From Deltaproteobacteria bacterium UBA5329 (GTDB taxonomy: Bacteria > Desulfobacterota > Syntrophorhabdia > Syntrophorhabdales > Syntrophorhabdaceae): a stretch of 6,852 bases of DNA. The position numbers and the translations under genes were made by a program. Below, in pieces: positions 1 to 5,600 of the stretch. Location: contig DHQV01000090.1 of the NCBI GenBank assembly GCA_002408185.1, forward strand, positions 31,888 through 38,739. The letters are read 5' to 3'. Position 1 is the stretch's first letter, and every line of letters starts with the position of its first letter. The notes below the pieces were generated by a model. The model was given only the letters and a program-made list of their open reading frames with translations. It did no database searches and was not told the DNA's origin.

Positions 1-521
1 TCGACGCCCCACTCCAGGGTCGCATCGCCGAGCTCACCTTTCTGCAGGATGAAACCGATATTTCCCGGTCGGGGTTTTACCTGTAAAAAACTTGTATTTA
101 ACCCTATGCCGGGCCGTATAATGCCTATCGAACCGGGCCCTATGATCCTCGTCCCATATTTTCTGCCTGCCTCGAGCATTGTGACTTCCATTTGCCTTCC
201 CGCTTCAGAGGCTTCGCCGAAGCCGGTCGATATGATGAGGGCCCCCTTAACACCGGCCTTTCCGCATCCCTCTATGATATCCGGGACCAATGGGGCCTTA
301 ACGGCGATAACCGCGAGGTCGACAGGCGGCTCGATCGCTGTGATGGAGGGATAGCACGTGAGGCCAAGGACTGTCTTCCGCCCGGGATTGACGGGAAAGA
401 TGTTACCTTTGAAGGAAGCCAGCAAATTACCAAGGATAGCTCGTGAAATCGACCCTTCCGCTTCGCTTGCACCGATGACGGCGACATTTTGCGGGTTGAA
501 TATATCTTTCAAATGGCTCAT
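1..521 (-). CDS. CoA-binding / ADP-forming acyl-CoA synthetase-like protein, N-terminal part (partial)
   Basis: Reading leftward from ATG at 521, an open frame of 173 codons runs off the window edge. Residues 10-20 (PQNVAVIGASE) are the nucleotide/CoA-binding Rossmann start of the succinyl-CoA synthetase alpha / ADP-forming acetyl-CoA synthetase family. Residues 40-60 (FPVNPGR...CYPSI), 67-73 (VDLAVIA) and 91-101 (VKGALIISTGF) follow the family pattern. In active relatives the next two motifs read roughly GPNCLG and SQSGALG; here they are GPGSIG (128-133) and LQKGELG (159-165). The start is supported by GGAG nine bases upstream; another ATG seven bases upstream is out of frame. The later parts, including any active-site histidine and an ATP-grasp or acetyltransferase domain, lie outside, so the exact role is open: acyl-CoA synthetase, Pat-type lysine acetyltransferase with an ACS-like domain, or a non-catalytic CoA sensor. 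Family membership is solid; catalytic activity is uncertain. Confidence 0.88.
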   Translation of the reverse strand, partial: MSHLKDIFNPQNVAVIGASEAEGSISRAILGNLLASFKGNIFPVNPGRKTVLGLTCYPSITAIEPPVDLAVIAVKAPLVPDIIEGCGKAGVKGALIISTGFGEASEAGRQMEVTMLEAGRKYGTRIIGPGSIGIIRPGIGLNTSFLQVKPRPGNIGFILQKGELGDATLEWGV

Positions 522-579
522 CGATCATTGCTCCGTGCTGTAAACTGGCTGGTCTTGCGACCACGGGAGTTTATCATAT

Positions 580-608
580 ATTGTATATCACAACAGGCCG
601 TCCGGTAA
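580..608 (-). promoter_or_regulatory. Candidate sigma-70 promoter for the CoA-ligase-like gene
   Basis: Read on the minus strand, TTACCG (603-608) and TACAAT (580-585) are separated by 17 bases. The -10 matches the consensus at five of six positions, but the -35 at only three. The position, about 60 bases upstream of the start codon, is reasonable for the leftward gene. An overlapping TATGAT (minus strand, just downstream) is an alternative -10. Weak prediction from consensus matching only. Confidence 0.3.
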
Positions 609-648
609 ATTCATAATAGTGTCCTCAAGGATCAAAAAGAGCCAAATA

Positions 649-676
649 TTGACATATTTGGTATACTTCATATAAG
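649..676 (+). promoter_or_regulatory. Candidate sigma-70 promoter for the V/A-ATPase operon
   Basis: A perfect TTGACA (649-654) is followed after 16 bases by TATAAG (671-676). This is the best promoter-like match upstream of the operon and points toward it. Transcription would start near 683, giving a leader of about 220 nt before the first gene. An alternative extended -10, TGGTATACT (659-667), lies inside the spacer but lacks a good -35. Confidence 0.5.
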
Positions 677-782
677 AGCATTCGGCCCGGCAGTCAGAGA
701 GAGAACATTCTTATCACTCCTGTGCCCGATACGCCATATTGTGTTGATTGGAAATGATCAGACATGAACCGGAGCAACTCCT

Positions 783-848
783 ATGAAAGTCCGTATCTTT
801 TCCGAATATCGAATCCAGTTATCCTGGTTGTGCCTGCGAAAGCCTTAG
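783..848 (+). CDS. Possible 21-residue leader ORF upstream of the ATPase operon
   Basis: ATG at 783 is preceded by GGAG (771-774) with eight bases of spacing, and the frame closes with TAG at 846-848 after 21 codons. The peptide begins MKVRIFSEYR and is basic and mildly hydrophobic. I recognise no family, and there is no run of one amino acid that would mark a classical attenuator. The stop codon lies two bases before a short inverted repeat (851-880). Good ribosome binding site spacing is the only positive evidence; a chance ORF is quite possible. An overlapping 41-codon frame from ATG 764 has a poorer binding site. Confidence 0.22.
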   Translation: MKVRIFSEYRIQLSWLCLRKP

Positions 849-850
849 AA

Positions 851-880
851 TTTCCCGTGTCCGGAAAAAATATGCGGGAA
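851..880 (+). promoter_or_regulatory. Short inverted repeat with two alternative pairings in the operon leader
   Basis: TTCCCG (852-857) can pair with CGGGAA (875-880), a perfect six-base stem with a 17-base loop. The same left arm, as TTTCC (851-855), can instead pair with GGAAA (863-867). The pairings exclude each other. The structure lies between the small leader ORF and the Shine-Dalgarno of the first ATPase gene. No U-tract follows, so it is not an intrinsic terminator. Role, if any, is inferred and weak. Confidence 0.25.
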
Positions 881-904
881 TGTAAATAGATAAAGGGGGA
901 TGCT

Positions 905-1243
905 GTGCGCGATGTGATCCAAAAGATCGTTGCAACCGAGAACCAGGCAAAACGTATCGTTGAAGAGGGCAGGGCGCAGGCGGACCGCATTCTTGCCGAT
1001 GCACGGAAGCAAGCGCAGGATATTAACATGAGATCGTACCAGGATGCAGGCAAGGAAGCGCAGGATATTGTCGCCCGGGCGGTTGAGGCAGCAGAAGGCC
1101 AAAAACGGGAAAATCTCGCAAAGGCTTCTGTCGCAATCGAACGGGAAATAGTTATAGACGAAGGTTTGAAACAAAAGATCATTGAAGAGATCATCCGGCA
1201 TATGTGTGGACTGGATGACCCTGCAAGGAGACGTATTGAGTAA
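905..1243 (+). CDS. atpH: V/A-type ATPase peripheral stalk subunit H (G-like)
   Basis: This 112-residue protein is nearly all charged or alanine-rich helix, as expected for the small coiled-coil subunit that pairs with subunit E to form the stator stalks holding the catalytic head against rotor torque. GTG at 905 is chosen because AGGGGG (894-899) lies just upstream; GTG 914 would be too far away. Core positions recur at 11, 11 and 15 residues (A15/A26/A37/A52 and I18/I29/I40/I55), the spacing known for right-handed E/G stalk coiled coils. Residues 32-40 (DARKQAQDI) and 47-55 (DAGKEAQDI) are near copies, also at DNA level. The low-complexity sequence alone would be ambiguous, but position as first gene of the operon, length and helical pattern make the assignment good. 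The last eight bases overlap the subunit C gene. Confidence 0.88.
   Translation: MRDVIQKIVATENQAKRIVEEGRAQADRILADARKQAQDINMRSYQDAGKEAQDIVARAVEAAEGQKRENLAKASVAIEREIVIDEGLKQKIIEEIIRHMCGLDDPARRRIE
998..1069 (+). repeat. Imperfect 27-nt direct repeat (45-nt period) inside atpH
   Basis: Bases 998-1024 and 1043-1069 are identical at 24 of 27 positions, with 18 unrelated bases between. The last 14 bases (AAGCGCAGGATATT) are exact. The offset of 45 nt is 15 codons in frame, so both copies encode DA-x-K-x-AQDI in the coiled coil of subunit H. It looks like an internal duplication. Confidence 0.8.
1225..1230 (+). promoter_or_regulatory. Shine-Dalgarno that sets the subunit C start at TTG 1236
   Basis: AAGGAG lies five bases before TTG at 1236, inside the end of atpH. 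No such site precedes the in-frame ATG at 1182. The downstream reading (SNLEFLAARLHGRRSRM...) matches the usual start of subunit C, so the TTG is taken as the start. Confidence 0.75.
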
Positions 1244-2276
1244 CCTCGAATTTCTGGCAGCACGACTGCACGGCAGGCGAAGCAGAATGGCCGAAGGTGA
1301 ACGACTTGATGCCCTGTGCCGCATACGCACCGTTGAAGAGTATGCGCGGACCGTTTTTCCTGAAAGAGAATATCTGGGCATAGCGGACTTTCAGCGGCAA
1401 TTGATCGAAGAATTCATCGAAGAACTATCGCGGATGAAGGCTCAGCTCACACGGGAGGAATCAGGCCTTATCGAATGGATACCTGTCCGCTTCGAAGCCG
1501 AGAACCTGAAAGTGCTTCTGAGATCATCTATCACCAAGGTGAACCCTGAAGAGGCCGCCGTGCACCTGGTCCACGTGCCTGGACTCAAATCTGCCAGAGT
1601 GCACGCGCTTTCCGTCGCAGCGTCTGTCACAGATTTTCTGCGTCTGCTTGAAAGTGGTCCCATCATGAGGAGCCTCGAGAAAGCAATCCGGGAACATGGC
1701 GAGGACGCGCCACCGTTTTTTTACGAGGCGGCGATCGACAAAGGATATCTCAAGGAGTTGGTTAGACGTTTCAATGCACTTTGGAGCGGGGACCGCGAGG
1801 AGGCCGGGAATCTTGTACGCAACGAGGCCGATATATTTCATCTCGTCCTCATACTGCGTGGCAGGTTCAATTATGGGCTTTCTGCAGAGCAGTTATCGTC
1901 CATGCACGTACTTGGGGGGGCGATCAGTTATTCCACCTTTTCGGATATGCTCAATGATAGTGACCCTATGACTGCTGTGAATCGCGTGGTGATGCGGGTC
2001 CTCGACCCCCTTCCATTCGAAAGGGGCCAGAGTGAGACGTCCATTCCGGTGACGGTCCTTGAAAGGCTTGCATGGCATCGTTACCTGCGCATAGCAAGAA
2101 TGACATTCCGGAGAAGTCACATGGGGTTTGGTGCGGTTGTCGCGTATCTCGTGATCCGCCGTATCGAGATCGCAAACCTGATAACTATCTCCGAGGGCAT
2201 CCGCGCCGGAATGGACCCAGATGCGATAAGGGTGCGGACCATCCCACGGGCCGATATTGGAGGTGCACATGTTTAG
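1236..2276 (+). CDS. atpC: V/A-type ATPase subunit C (central-stalk socket, d-like)
   Basis: Subunit C is the funnel-shaped protein on top of the membrane K ring that takes the tip of the D/F rotor shaft and couples it to the ring (homologous to eukaryotic subunit d, Thermus subunit C). From TTG 1236 the product is 346 residues, normal for the family. Family-like segments are the N-terminal LAARLHGRRSRM, RIRTVEEYARTVFP (29-42), ENLKVLLRS in the first third, and near the C-terminus the pattern AYLVIRRIEIANL...ISEGIRAGMDPDAIR typical of these proteins. The frame extends upstream to ATG 1182, but that would overlap atpH by 62 bases without a binding site. The gene overlaps atpH by eight bases at its start and atpI by eight at its end. 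Its place before subunit I is unusual; in Thermus and Enterococcus it follows E. Confidence 0.92.
   Translation: MSNLEFLAARLHGRRSRMAEGERLDALCRIRTVEEYARTVFPEREYLGIADFQRQLIEEFIEELSRMKAQLTREESGLIEWIPVRFEAENLKVLLRSSITKVNPEEAAVHLVHVPGLKSARVHALSVAASVTDFLRLLESGPIMRSLEKAIREHGEDAPPFFYEAAIDKGYLKELVRRFNALWSGDREEAGNLVRNEADIFHLVLILRGRFNYGLSAEQLSSMHVLGGAISYSTFSDMLNDSDPMTAVNRVVMRVLDPLPFERGQSETSIPVTVLERLAWHRYLRIARMTFRRSHMGFGAVVAYLVIRRIEIANLITISEGIRAGMDPDAIRVRTIPRADIGGAHV
2259..2265 (+). promoter_or_regulatory. Shine-Dalgarno that sets the subunit I start at ATG 2269
   Basis: GGAGGTG is an extended match to the 16S rRNA 3' end and sits just before ATG 2269. The earlier in-frame TTG (2257) and GTG (2263) fall within or before this site and are therefore unlikely starts. 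Confidence 0.75.
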
Positions 2277-4227
2277 AGCGACCCCCATGATGCGTGTCCG
2301 TGCCGTCATCCTGGAGCGTGACGAGCGAGCAGCACTCGAGAACCTTGGAAACCTCGGTGCAGTACAGCTTACCCGTGCTCAGCACGAGGTGGAGTTACCT
2401 CGCACAGACCATGGTGTGGATCAGAGAATATTACGGTATGACCGTCTGCGCCTTCGTATCGAGGAGGTCCTCCGCCTGCTTGAGATCCCACCCGCCGGTG
2501 GCGTTGAATTGCCAGAGGCTATGACCATCGACGAGATCGAGATGCGGCTTCAGACAATGGAAGGTGATCTAACGGAACTGCTCGATCTTCGCAGGGCTTA
2601 CAGGCAGCGCCAGCGTGAACTCGCCGTTCTCTGTCAGCAGGTCGAAGGTTACCGGGACCTCGATATCCCGCTCGACGGCACTGATCATTATTCTTTCCTG
2701 CATTTCGTTACCGGCACGATCCCGGCCGAGCATTTCGAAGACGTACGCACACAACTTGGCAGGGACACGGCGCTCGTGACCCTGCCCGCGGAGAAGGGCC
2801 GTTATCCCATTATCGCCATGACGACGCGCGGACAGTCCGGAGCCCTCGACGAAGTCCTTCAAAGGGCCGGTTTCCAGAAGGACGTTCTTCCTGTACAGGA
2901 AGGAGCTACCGCTGATTCGCTTTGTTCGGAAAAAGAGAAAGAGCAGGCGCGGCTGGACTCGGAACTTTCACTCACTGGCGTGCGTATCCGGCAGCTGGCG
3001 GAAGAATTTTCGCCTGAACTCAACCGGATGGAGGCCACGATACTGACAGAGCTTGGCATCGCAAGGGCCCAGCAAAGTCTTGGACGCACCGATGCTGCCG
3101 TTCTTATCTCCGGTTGGGTGCCGGGCCACAAGTCGGCGGATGTCACCAGGGTTTTAAAGGAGGTCACGTCAGGCCGTTGTGTGGTCGAGACGCTTGAGCC
3201 CGGCAAGACAGAGGATGTCCCGACGCTGCTCGATCATTCCCGTTTGATGCGTCCTTTCGGCATGCTCATGTCGTCGTACGGGGTCCCGAATTATCGTGAG
3301 TTCGAACCGACATTATTTGTCGCGATAAGCTACATCCTGATGTTCGGCATCATGTTCGGGGATGCCGGGCAGGGGGCTGTGCTGGCCGGGTTTGGCATCA
3401 CAGCGCTCCTTAAGGGCAAGACGGAAAAGGTACGGGATGCCGGGGTGCTTCTCACCGCATGCGGCTCATCGAGTGTCATCTTCGGTGTCATTTACGGGAG
3501 CGTTTTCGGCCTTGAATATTTCAAGCATTACGCCCTCTGGCATGACCCTCTCGAGGGGGACCCGATGGGTCTCATGTACGGGGCCATAGCCGTCGGGATC
3601 AGTATGATCAGTCTGGGATTGATACTGAATGTTATCAATCGGTTCCGGCGGGGCGATGTCATAGGAGGTTTTTTCGATAAATTCGGCCTGGCAGGCATCC
3701 TCTTCTACTGGGGCGTCCTCGCGATGATCGTATTCACGAAATTTTTTGAAACACGGGGACTCATGACGGCCGCCATGATAGCCTTTCTCGGTGTACCGAT
3801 AGTCGCGTGGATACTGAAAGAGCCGCTCGAATACTTCCTTCGCCACTCCCACGGGGATGATGCGGAACACACTTTTGCAAATGCGATAACAGAATCCTTC
3901 GTCGGGGCTTTCGAGGGGTGTTTGAGCTATCTCGCCAATACGATCAGTTTCGTGCGTCTCGGCGCGTATGCAATGAGCCATGCGGCTCTTCTCGTCGCTG
4001 CGTTCATGCTCGCGGAGCAGGTAAAGCATCTTGCCGGCGGGTCGTTGTGGAACATTATCGTGATAATCCTAGGCAATATTGTTGCAATTGTGCTCGAGGG
4101 AATCATCGCATCCGTGCAGGCGGCTCGTCTCGAGTATTACGAGTTCTTCGGAAAGTTCTTTTCGGGCAATGGTCAGGCGTTCGAGCCGTTCCGCCTGACA
4201 GGAAACTCAAGGCTTAAACGGTCCTGA
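2269..4227 (+). CDS. atpI: V/A-type ATPase membrane stator subunit I (a-like)
   Basis: Subunit I carries the two ion half-channels against the rotating K ring and anchors the peripheral stalks. The 652-residue product has the two-part family layout. The N-terminal half (about 1-340) is soluble with long helical, charged stretches. The C-terminal half (about 345-635) has roughly eight hydrophobic segments. MFGDAGQG at 362-369 is the hallmark loop of the family. SFVRLGAYAMSHAAL carries Arg563, and QAARLEYYEFFGKFF carries Gln617 and Arg620, matching the pair of essential channel arginines (Arg735/Arg799 in yeast Vph1; Arg563/Arg622 with Gln619 in Thermus as I recall). All key residues are present, so the channel should work. 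Start at ATG 2269 is fixed by GGAGGTG and gives an eight-base overlap with atpC. A 54-nt gap follows before atpK. Confidence 0.97.
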   Translation: MFRATPMMRVRAVILERDERAALENLGNLGAVQLTRAQHEVELPRTDHGVDQRILRYDRLRLRIEEVLRLLEIPPAGGVELPEAMTIDEIEMRLQTMEGDLTELLDLRRAYRQRQRELAVLCQQVEGYRDLDIPLDGTDHYSFLHFVTGTIPAEHFEDVRTQLGRDTALVTLPAEKGRYPIIAMTTRGQSGALDEVLQRAGFQKDVLPVQEGATADSLCSEKEKEQARLDSELSLTGVRIRQLAEEFSPELNRMEATILTELGIARAQQSLGRTDAAVLISGWVPGHKSADVTRVLKEVTSGRCVVETLEPGKTEDVPTLLDHSRLMRPFGMLMSSYGVPNYREFEPTLFVAISYILMFGIMFGDAGQGAVLAGFGITALLKGKTEKVRDAGVLLTACGSSSVIFGVIYGSVFGLEYFKHYALWHDPLEGDPMGLMYGAIAVGISMISLGLILNVINRFRRGDVIGGFFDKFGLAGILFYWGVLAMIVFTKFFETRGLMTAAMIAFLGVPIVAWILKEPLEYFLRHSHGDDAEHTFANAITESFVGAFEGCLSYLANTISFVRLGAYAMSHAALLVAAFMLAEQVKHLAGGSLWNIIVIILGNIVAIVLEGIIASVQAARLEYYEFFGKFFSGNGQAFEPFRLTGNSRLKRS

Positions 4228-4249
4228 TCCGTGAAGGCAGGGCGATAGA

Positions 4250-4266
4250 GCCGGTCAAGGGCCGGC
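4250..4266 (+). promoter_or_regulatory. GC hairpin just upstream of the atpK ribosome binding site
   Basis: GCCGG (4250-4254) and CCGGC (4262-4266) form a perfect five-base all-GC stem with a seven-base loop. It lies in the only sizeable intergenic gap of the operon, three bases before the Shine-Dalgarno of the K gene. It could act as an RNA stability or translation element, or help processing between atpI and atpK. No U-tract follows, so it is not a terminator. Confidence 0.35.
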
Positions 4267-4281
4267 AAGGGGAGGTGTCAA

Positions 4282-4608
4282 ATGAGGAAGTTGCTCCAAT
4301 GGTTCGTTGGTGCCGTTCTTGTTTCGATCGCGGTTTGTCTGCCGGCCTTTGCCGAGCAGGGGGCACAGGATGTGGGTGGTGTTCAGTCAGCGGCACGGAC
4401 CATCGGCCTTGCTCTCGCAGCGGCCGGCGCTGTGGGTTTAAGCATCCTCGGAGCAGGGTATGCGGTTGCGAAAATAGGTTCTGCGGCACTTGGCGCTGCC
4501 GTCGAGAAACCCGAACTGCTTACCCGAAGCATCTTGTTTGTCGCACTCGCTGAAGGGCTCGCAGTCCTTGGCTTTGCAATTGCTATGATGCTCCTGCAGA
4601 AGATCTAA
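4282..4608 (+). CDS. atpK: V/A-type ATPase proteolipid subunit K (c-ring subunit)
   Basis: The protein forms the rotor ring; each copy binds one ion on a glutamate halfway through its last helix. The product is 108 residues. Residues 1-24 look like a cleavable signal peptide (basic start, hydrophobic core, PAFA then EQ). The mature part is a single helical hairpin: helix 1 about 38-66, rich in Gly/Ala, a polar loop with EKPEL (75-79), and helix 2 about 82-106. The ion-binding residue is Glu91 in ALAEGLAVLG. Aligned to sodium-binding c subunits (Ilyobacter Gln32, Glu65, Ser66), the same 33-residue spacing puts Ala58 and Gly92 at the sodium-ligand positions, which suggests protons as the coupling ion. 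GGAGGTG (4271-4277) is a strong binding site, fitting a subunit needed in many copies. Confidence 0.95.
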   Translation: MRKLLQWFVGAVLVSIAVCLPAFAEQGAQDVGGVQSAARTIGLALAAAGAVGLSILGAGYAVAKIGSAALGAAVEKPELLTRSILFVALAEGLAVLGFAIAMMLLQKI

Positions 4609-4619
4609 GTGGAGTTGAA

Positions 4620-4943
4620 GTGAAATTCTTCTGTATTGCGGATGAAGACACGCTGCGCGGTTTCAGGCTGGCAGGGGTTGACGGCCGGGTTGTTTCAACG
4701 GCCGAAGAGTCCAGGCAGGCTATCGAGGACGCAATGAGACTGCCCGATTGCGGTATCATAATCATTACTATCGCCGCTGCAGACACGGTCCGCGATATGG
4801 TTGACAAAGTCCGGCTTGAACTGGACCGCCCGCTCATTATCGAGATACCGGGACCGGCAGGAAAGCCAGCCGAATCAAAATCCTTAAGGAAATTTGTCCA
4901 GGAGGCCGTCGGCATTCGACTAAGCCAAAGTGAGGGACCTTAA
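4620..4943 (+). CDS. atpF: V/A-type ATPase central stalk subunit F
   Basis: Subunit F is the small protein that binds subunit D to form the rotor shaft inside the A3B3 head and modulates ATPase activity. The 107-residue product starts with CIADEDTLRGFRLAGV (5-20), the signature of the family, followed by an alternating strand/helix pattern: a hydrophobic strand at 45-51 (GIIIITI) and PLIIEIPG at 71-78, also conserved. The C-terminal helix (about 87-99) is the part that normally contacts D. The start is GTG 4620 with GGAG (4611-4614) five bases upstream, 11 bases after the atpK stop. Its TAA stop directly abuts the ATG of atpE, suggesting coupled translation. Not to be confused with F-type ATPase b subunit, which is also called atpF. 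Confidence 0.95.
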   Translation: MKFFCIADEDTLRGFRLAGVDGRVVSTAEESRQAIEDAMRLPDCGIIIITIAAADTVRDMVDKVRLELDRPLIIEIPGPAGKPAESKSLRKFVQEAVGIRLSQSEGP

Positions 4944-5588
4944 ATGATCATGACCGATCCGGATTCTTCAGAGGCTCTGTGCAAGGAGATACTTGCGAGC
5001 GCCGAGCGCGAGCGTGGTGAAATTGTACAACGCGCGATGCGGGACGCCGAAGATCTGCTGAACAAAGCATATGCCGGTGCGGATAACGCCCGTCAAAAAA
5101 GGATCGACGAGGCACGGGCCGAGGGAGAACACCTCAGGGATATAACCCTCGCGTCTGCTTCTGTCGAATCGCGCAGACTGAGGTTGGAACGGATAGAGGC
5201 GCTCCTTGACTCGATCCGTGCGGACGTCCTGAAAAAGCTACCCGGGTTGCGCGACGACGGCAATTACAGGTATATCGTTATCGATCTCGCGGCAACGGCG
5301 ATACAGGGAATGACCGGAGATGATTTTACCGTTCGTCTGCCGGAGGAAGACCGTTCAATCCTGGGAGACGATATCGTCCGGCTGATCGCTGCGAAGGTGG
5401 GACGTCCCGAAGGGAACATACGGCTCTCCTACGAGCCAATAGCACCGGGGGATGGACTGATAGTACAGGATGCAAAAGGGGCCCAGATATGGGACAACAG
5501 GTTTTCCGCGAGGCTCGACCGGCTCTGGCCGCAGTTCAGGCGTCTCATAGCGGAAAAGATGTTCCCGGATACCAAAGAGGGAAGCTAA
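4944..5588 (+). CDS. atpE: V/A-type ATPase peripheral stalk subunit E
   Basis: Subunit E pairs with subunit H to form the stator stalks; its C-terminal globular domain binds the top of the catalytic head. The product is 214 residues, normal or slightly long. Residues 10-100 are a charged helix with alanine and isoleucine/leucine recurring at 11 residues (A20/A31/A42, I16/I27/L38), the same style of repeat as in H. The C-terminal domain holds the family pattern GDGLIVQDAKGAQIWDNRFSARLDRL (169-194, usually GGV-IV...DN-F-RL), followed by a terminal helix ending in EKMF. ATG 4944 follows the atpF stop with no gap and has GAGGGA (4932-4937) six bases upstream; ATG 4950 is a less likely second start. 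Here E follows F and directly precedes A, unlike the E-C-F-A order of Thermus. Confidence 0.94.
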   Translation: MIMTDPDSSEALCKEILASAERERGEIVQRAMRDAEDLLNKAYAGADNARQKRIDEARAEGEHLRDITLASASVESRRLRLERIEALLDSIRADVLKKLPGLRDDGNYRYIVIDLAATAIQGMTGDDFTVRLPEEDRSILGDDIVRLIAAKVGRPEGNIRLSYEPIAPGDGLIVQDAKGAQIWDNRFSARLDRLWPQFRRLIAEKMFPDTKEGS

Positions 5589-5595
5589 AGGAGGT
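5589..5595 (+). promoter_or_regulatory. Consensus Shine-Dalgarno for atpA
   Basis: AGGAGGT is a full consensus site five bases before GTG 5601, right after the atpE stop. It fixes the GTG as the start of subunit A and suggests strong translation of this three-copy subunit. Confidence 0.85.
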
Positions 5596-5600
5596 ACCGC

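Larger units (their letters stand above)
522..904. other. Divergent intergenic region between the CoA-ligase-like gene and the V/A-ATPase operon
   Basis: This 383-base stretch separates two oppositely directed transcription units. It is more AT-rich than the flanking genes, mainly between about 570 and 680, where the candidate promoters for both directions lie. The part from about 683 to 904 would be a long untranslated leader for the ATPase operon. It contains a possible 21-codon ORF with its own ribosome binding site and a short inverted repeat just after it. I see no tRNA, no clear intrinsic terminator and no riboswitch that I can recognise by eye. Confidence 0.8.

Noticed and set aside
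764..889. 41-codon plus-strand ORF in the leader starting at ATG 764
   Set aside because: The ribosome binding site is poor (GGAA about ten bases away), the product resembles nothing I recognise, and it overlaps the better-placed 21-codon ORF in another frame.
851..904. Intrinsic terminator or attenuator before atpH
   Set aside because: The inverted repeat has only a five- to six-base stem and is not followed by a T-run on the plus strand.
683..904. Sodium or other riboswitch in the operon leader
   Set aside because: I could not identify a conserved riboswitch core by eye, and the K-ring residues point to protons; a covariance-model search would be decisive.
1182..1235. Upstream ATG extension of subunit C
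   Set aside because: It has no Shine-Dalgarno, overlaps atpH deeply, and the extra residues do not resemble the N-terminus of the family; TTG 1236 has AAGGAG at ideal spacing.
781..1381. Minus-strand open frames of 160 and 178 codons covering the leader and the start of the ATPase operon
   Set aside because: They are antisense to subunits H and C, which have clear family features. Their composition (runs of Ser, Arg, Cys) is typical of reverse-frame shadows.
2257..2268. TTG/GTG starts for subunit I upstream of ATG 2269
   Set aside because: These codons lie before or within the GGAGGTG ribosome binding site that serves ATG 2269.
3466..4029. 187-codon minus-strand open frame inside atpI
   Set aside because: It is antisense to the membrane domain of subunit I, where the plus frame carries conserved channel residues; the reverse frame shows no domain.
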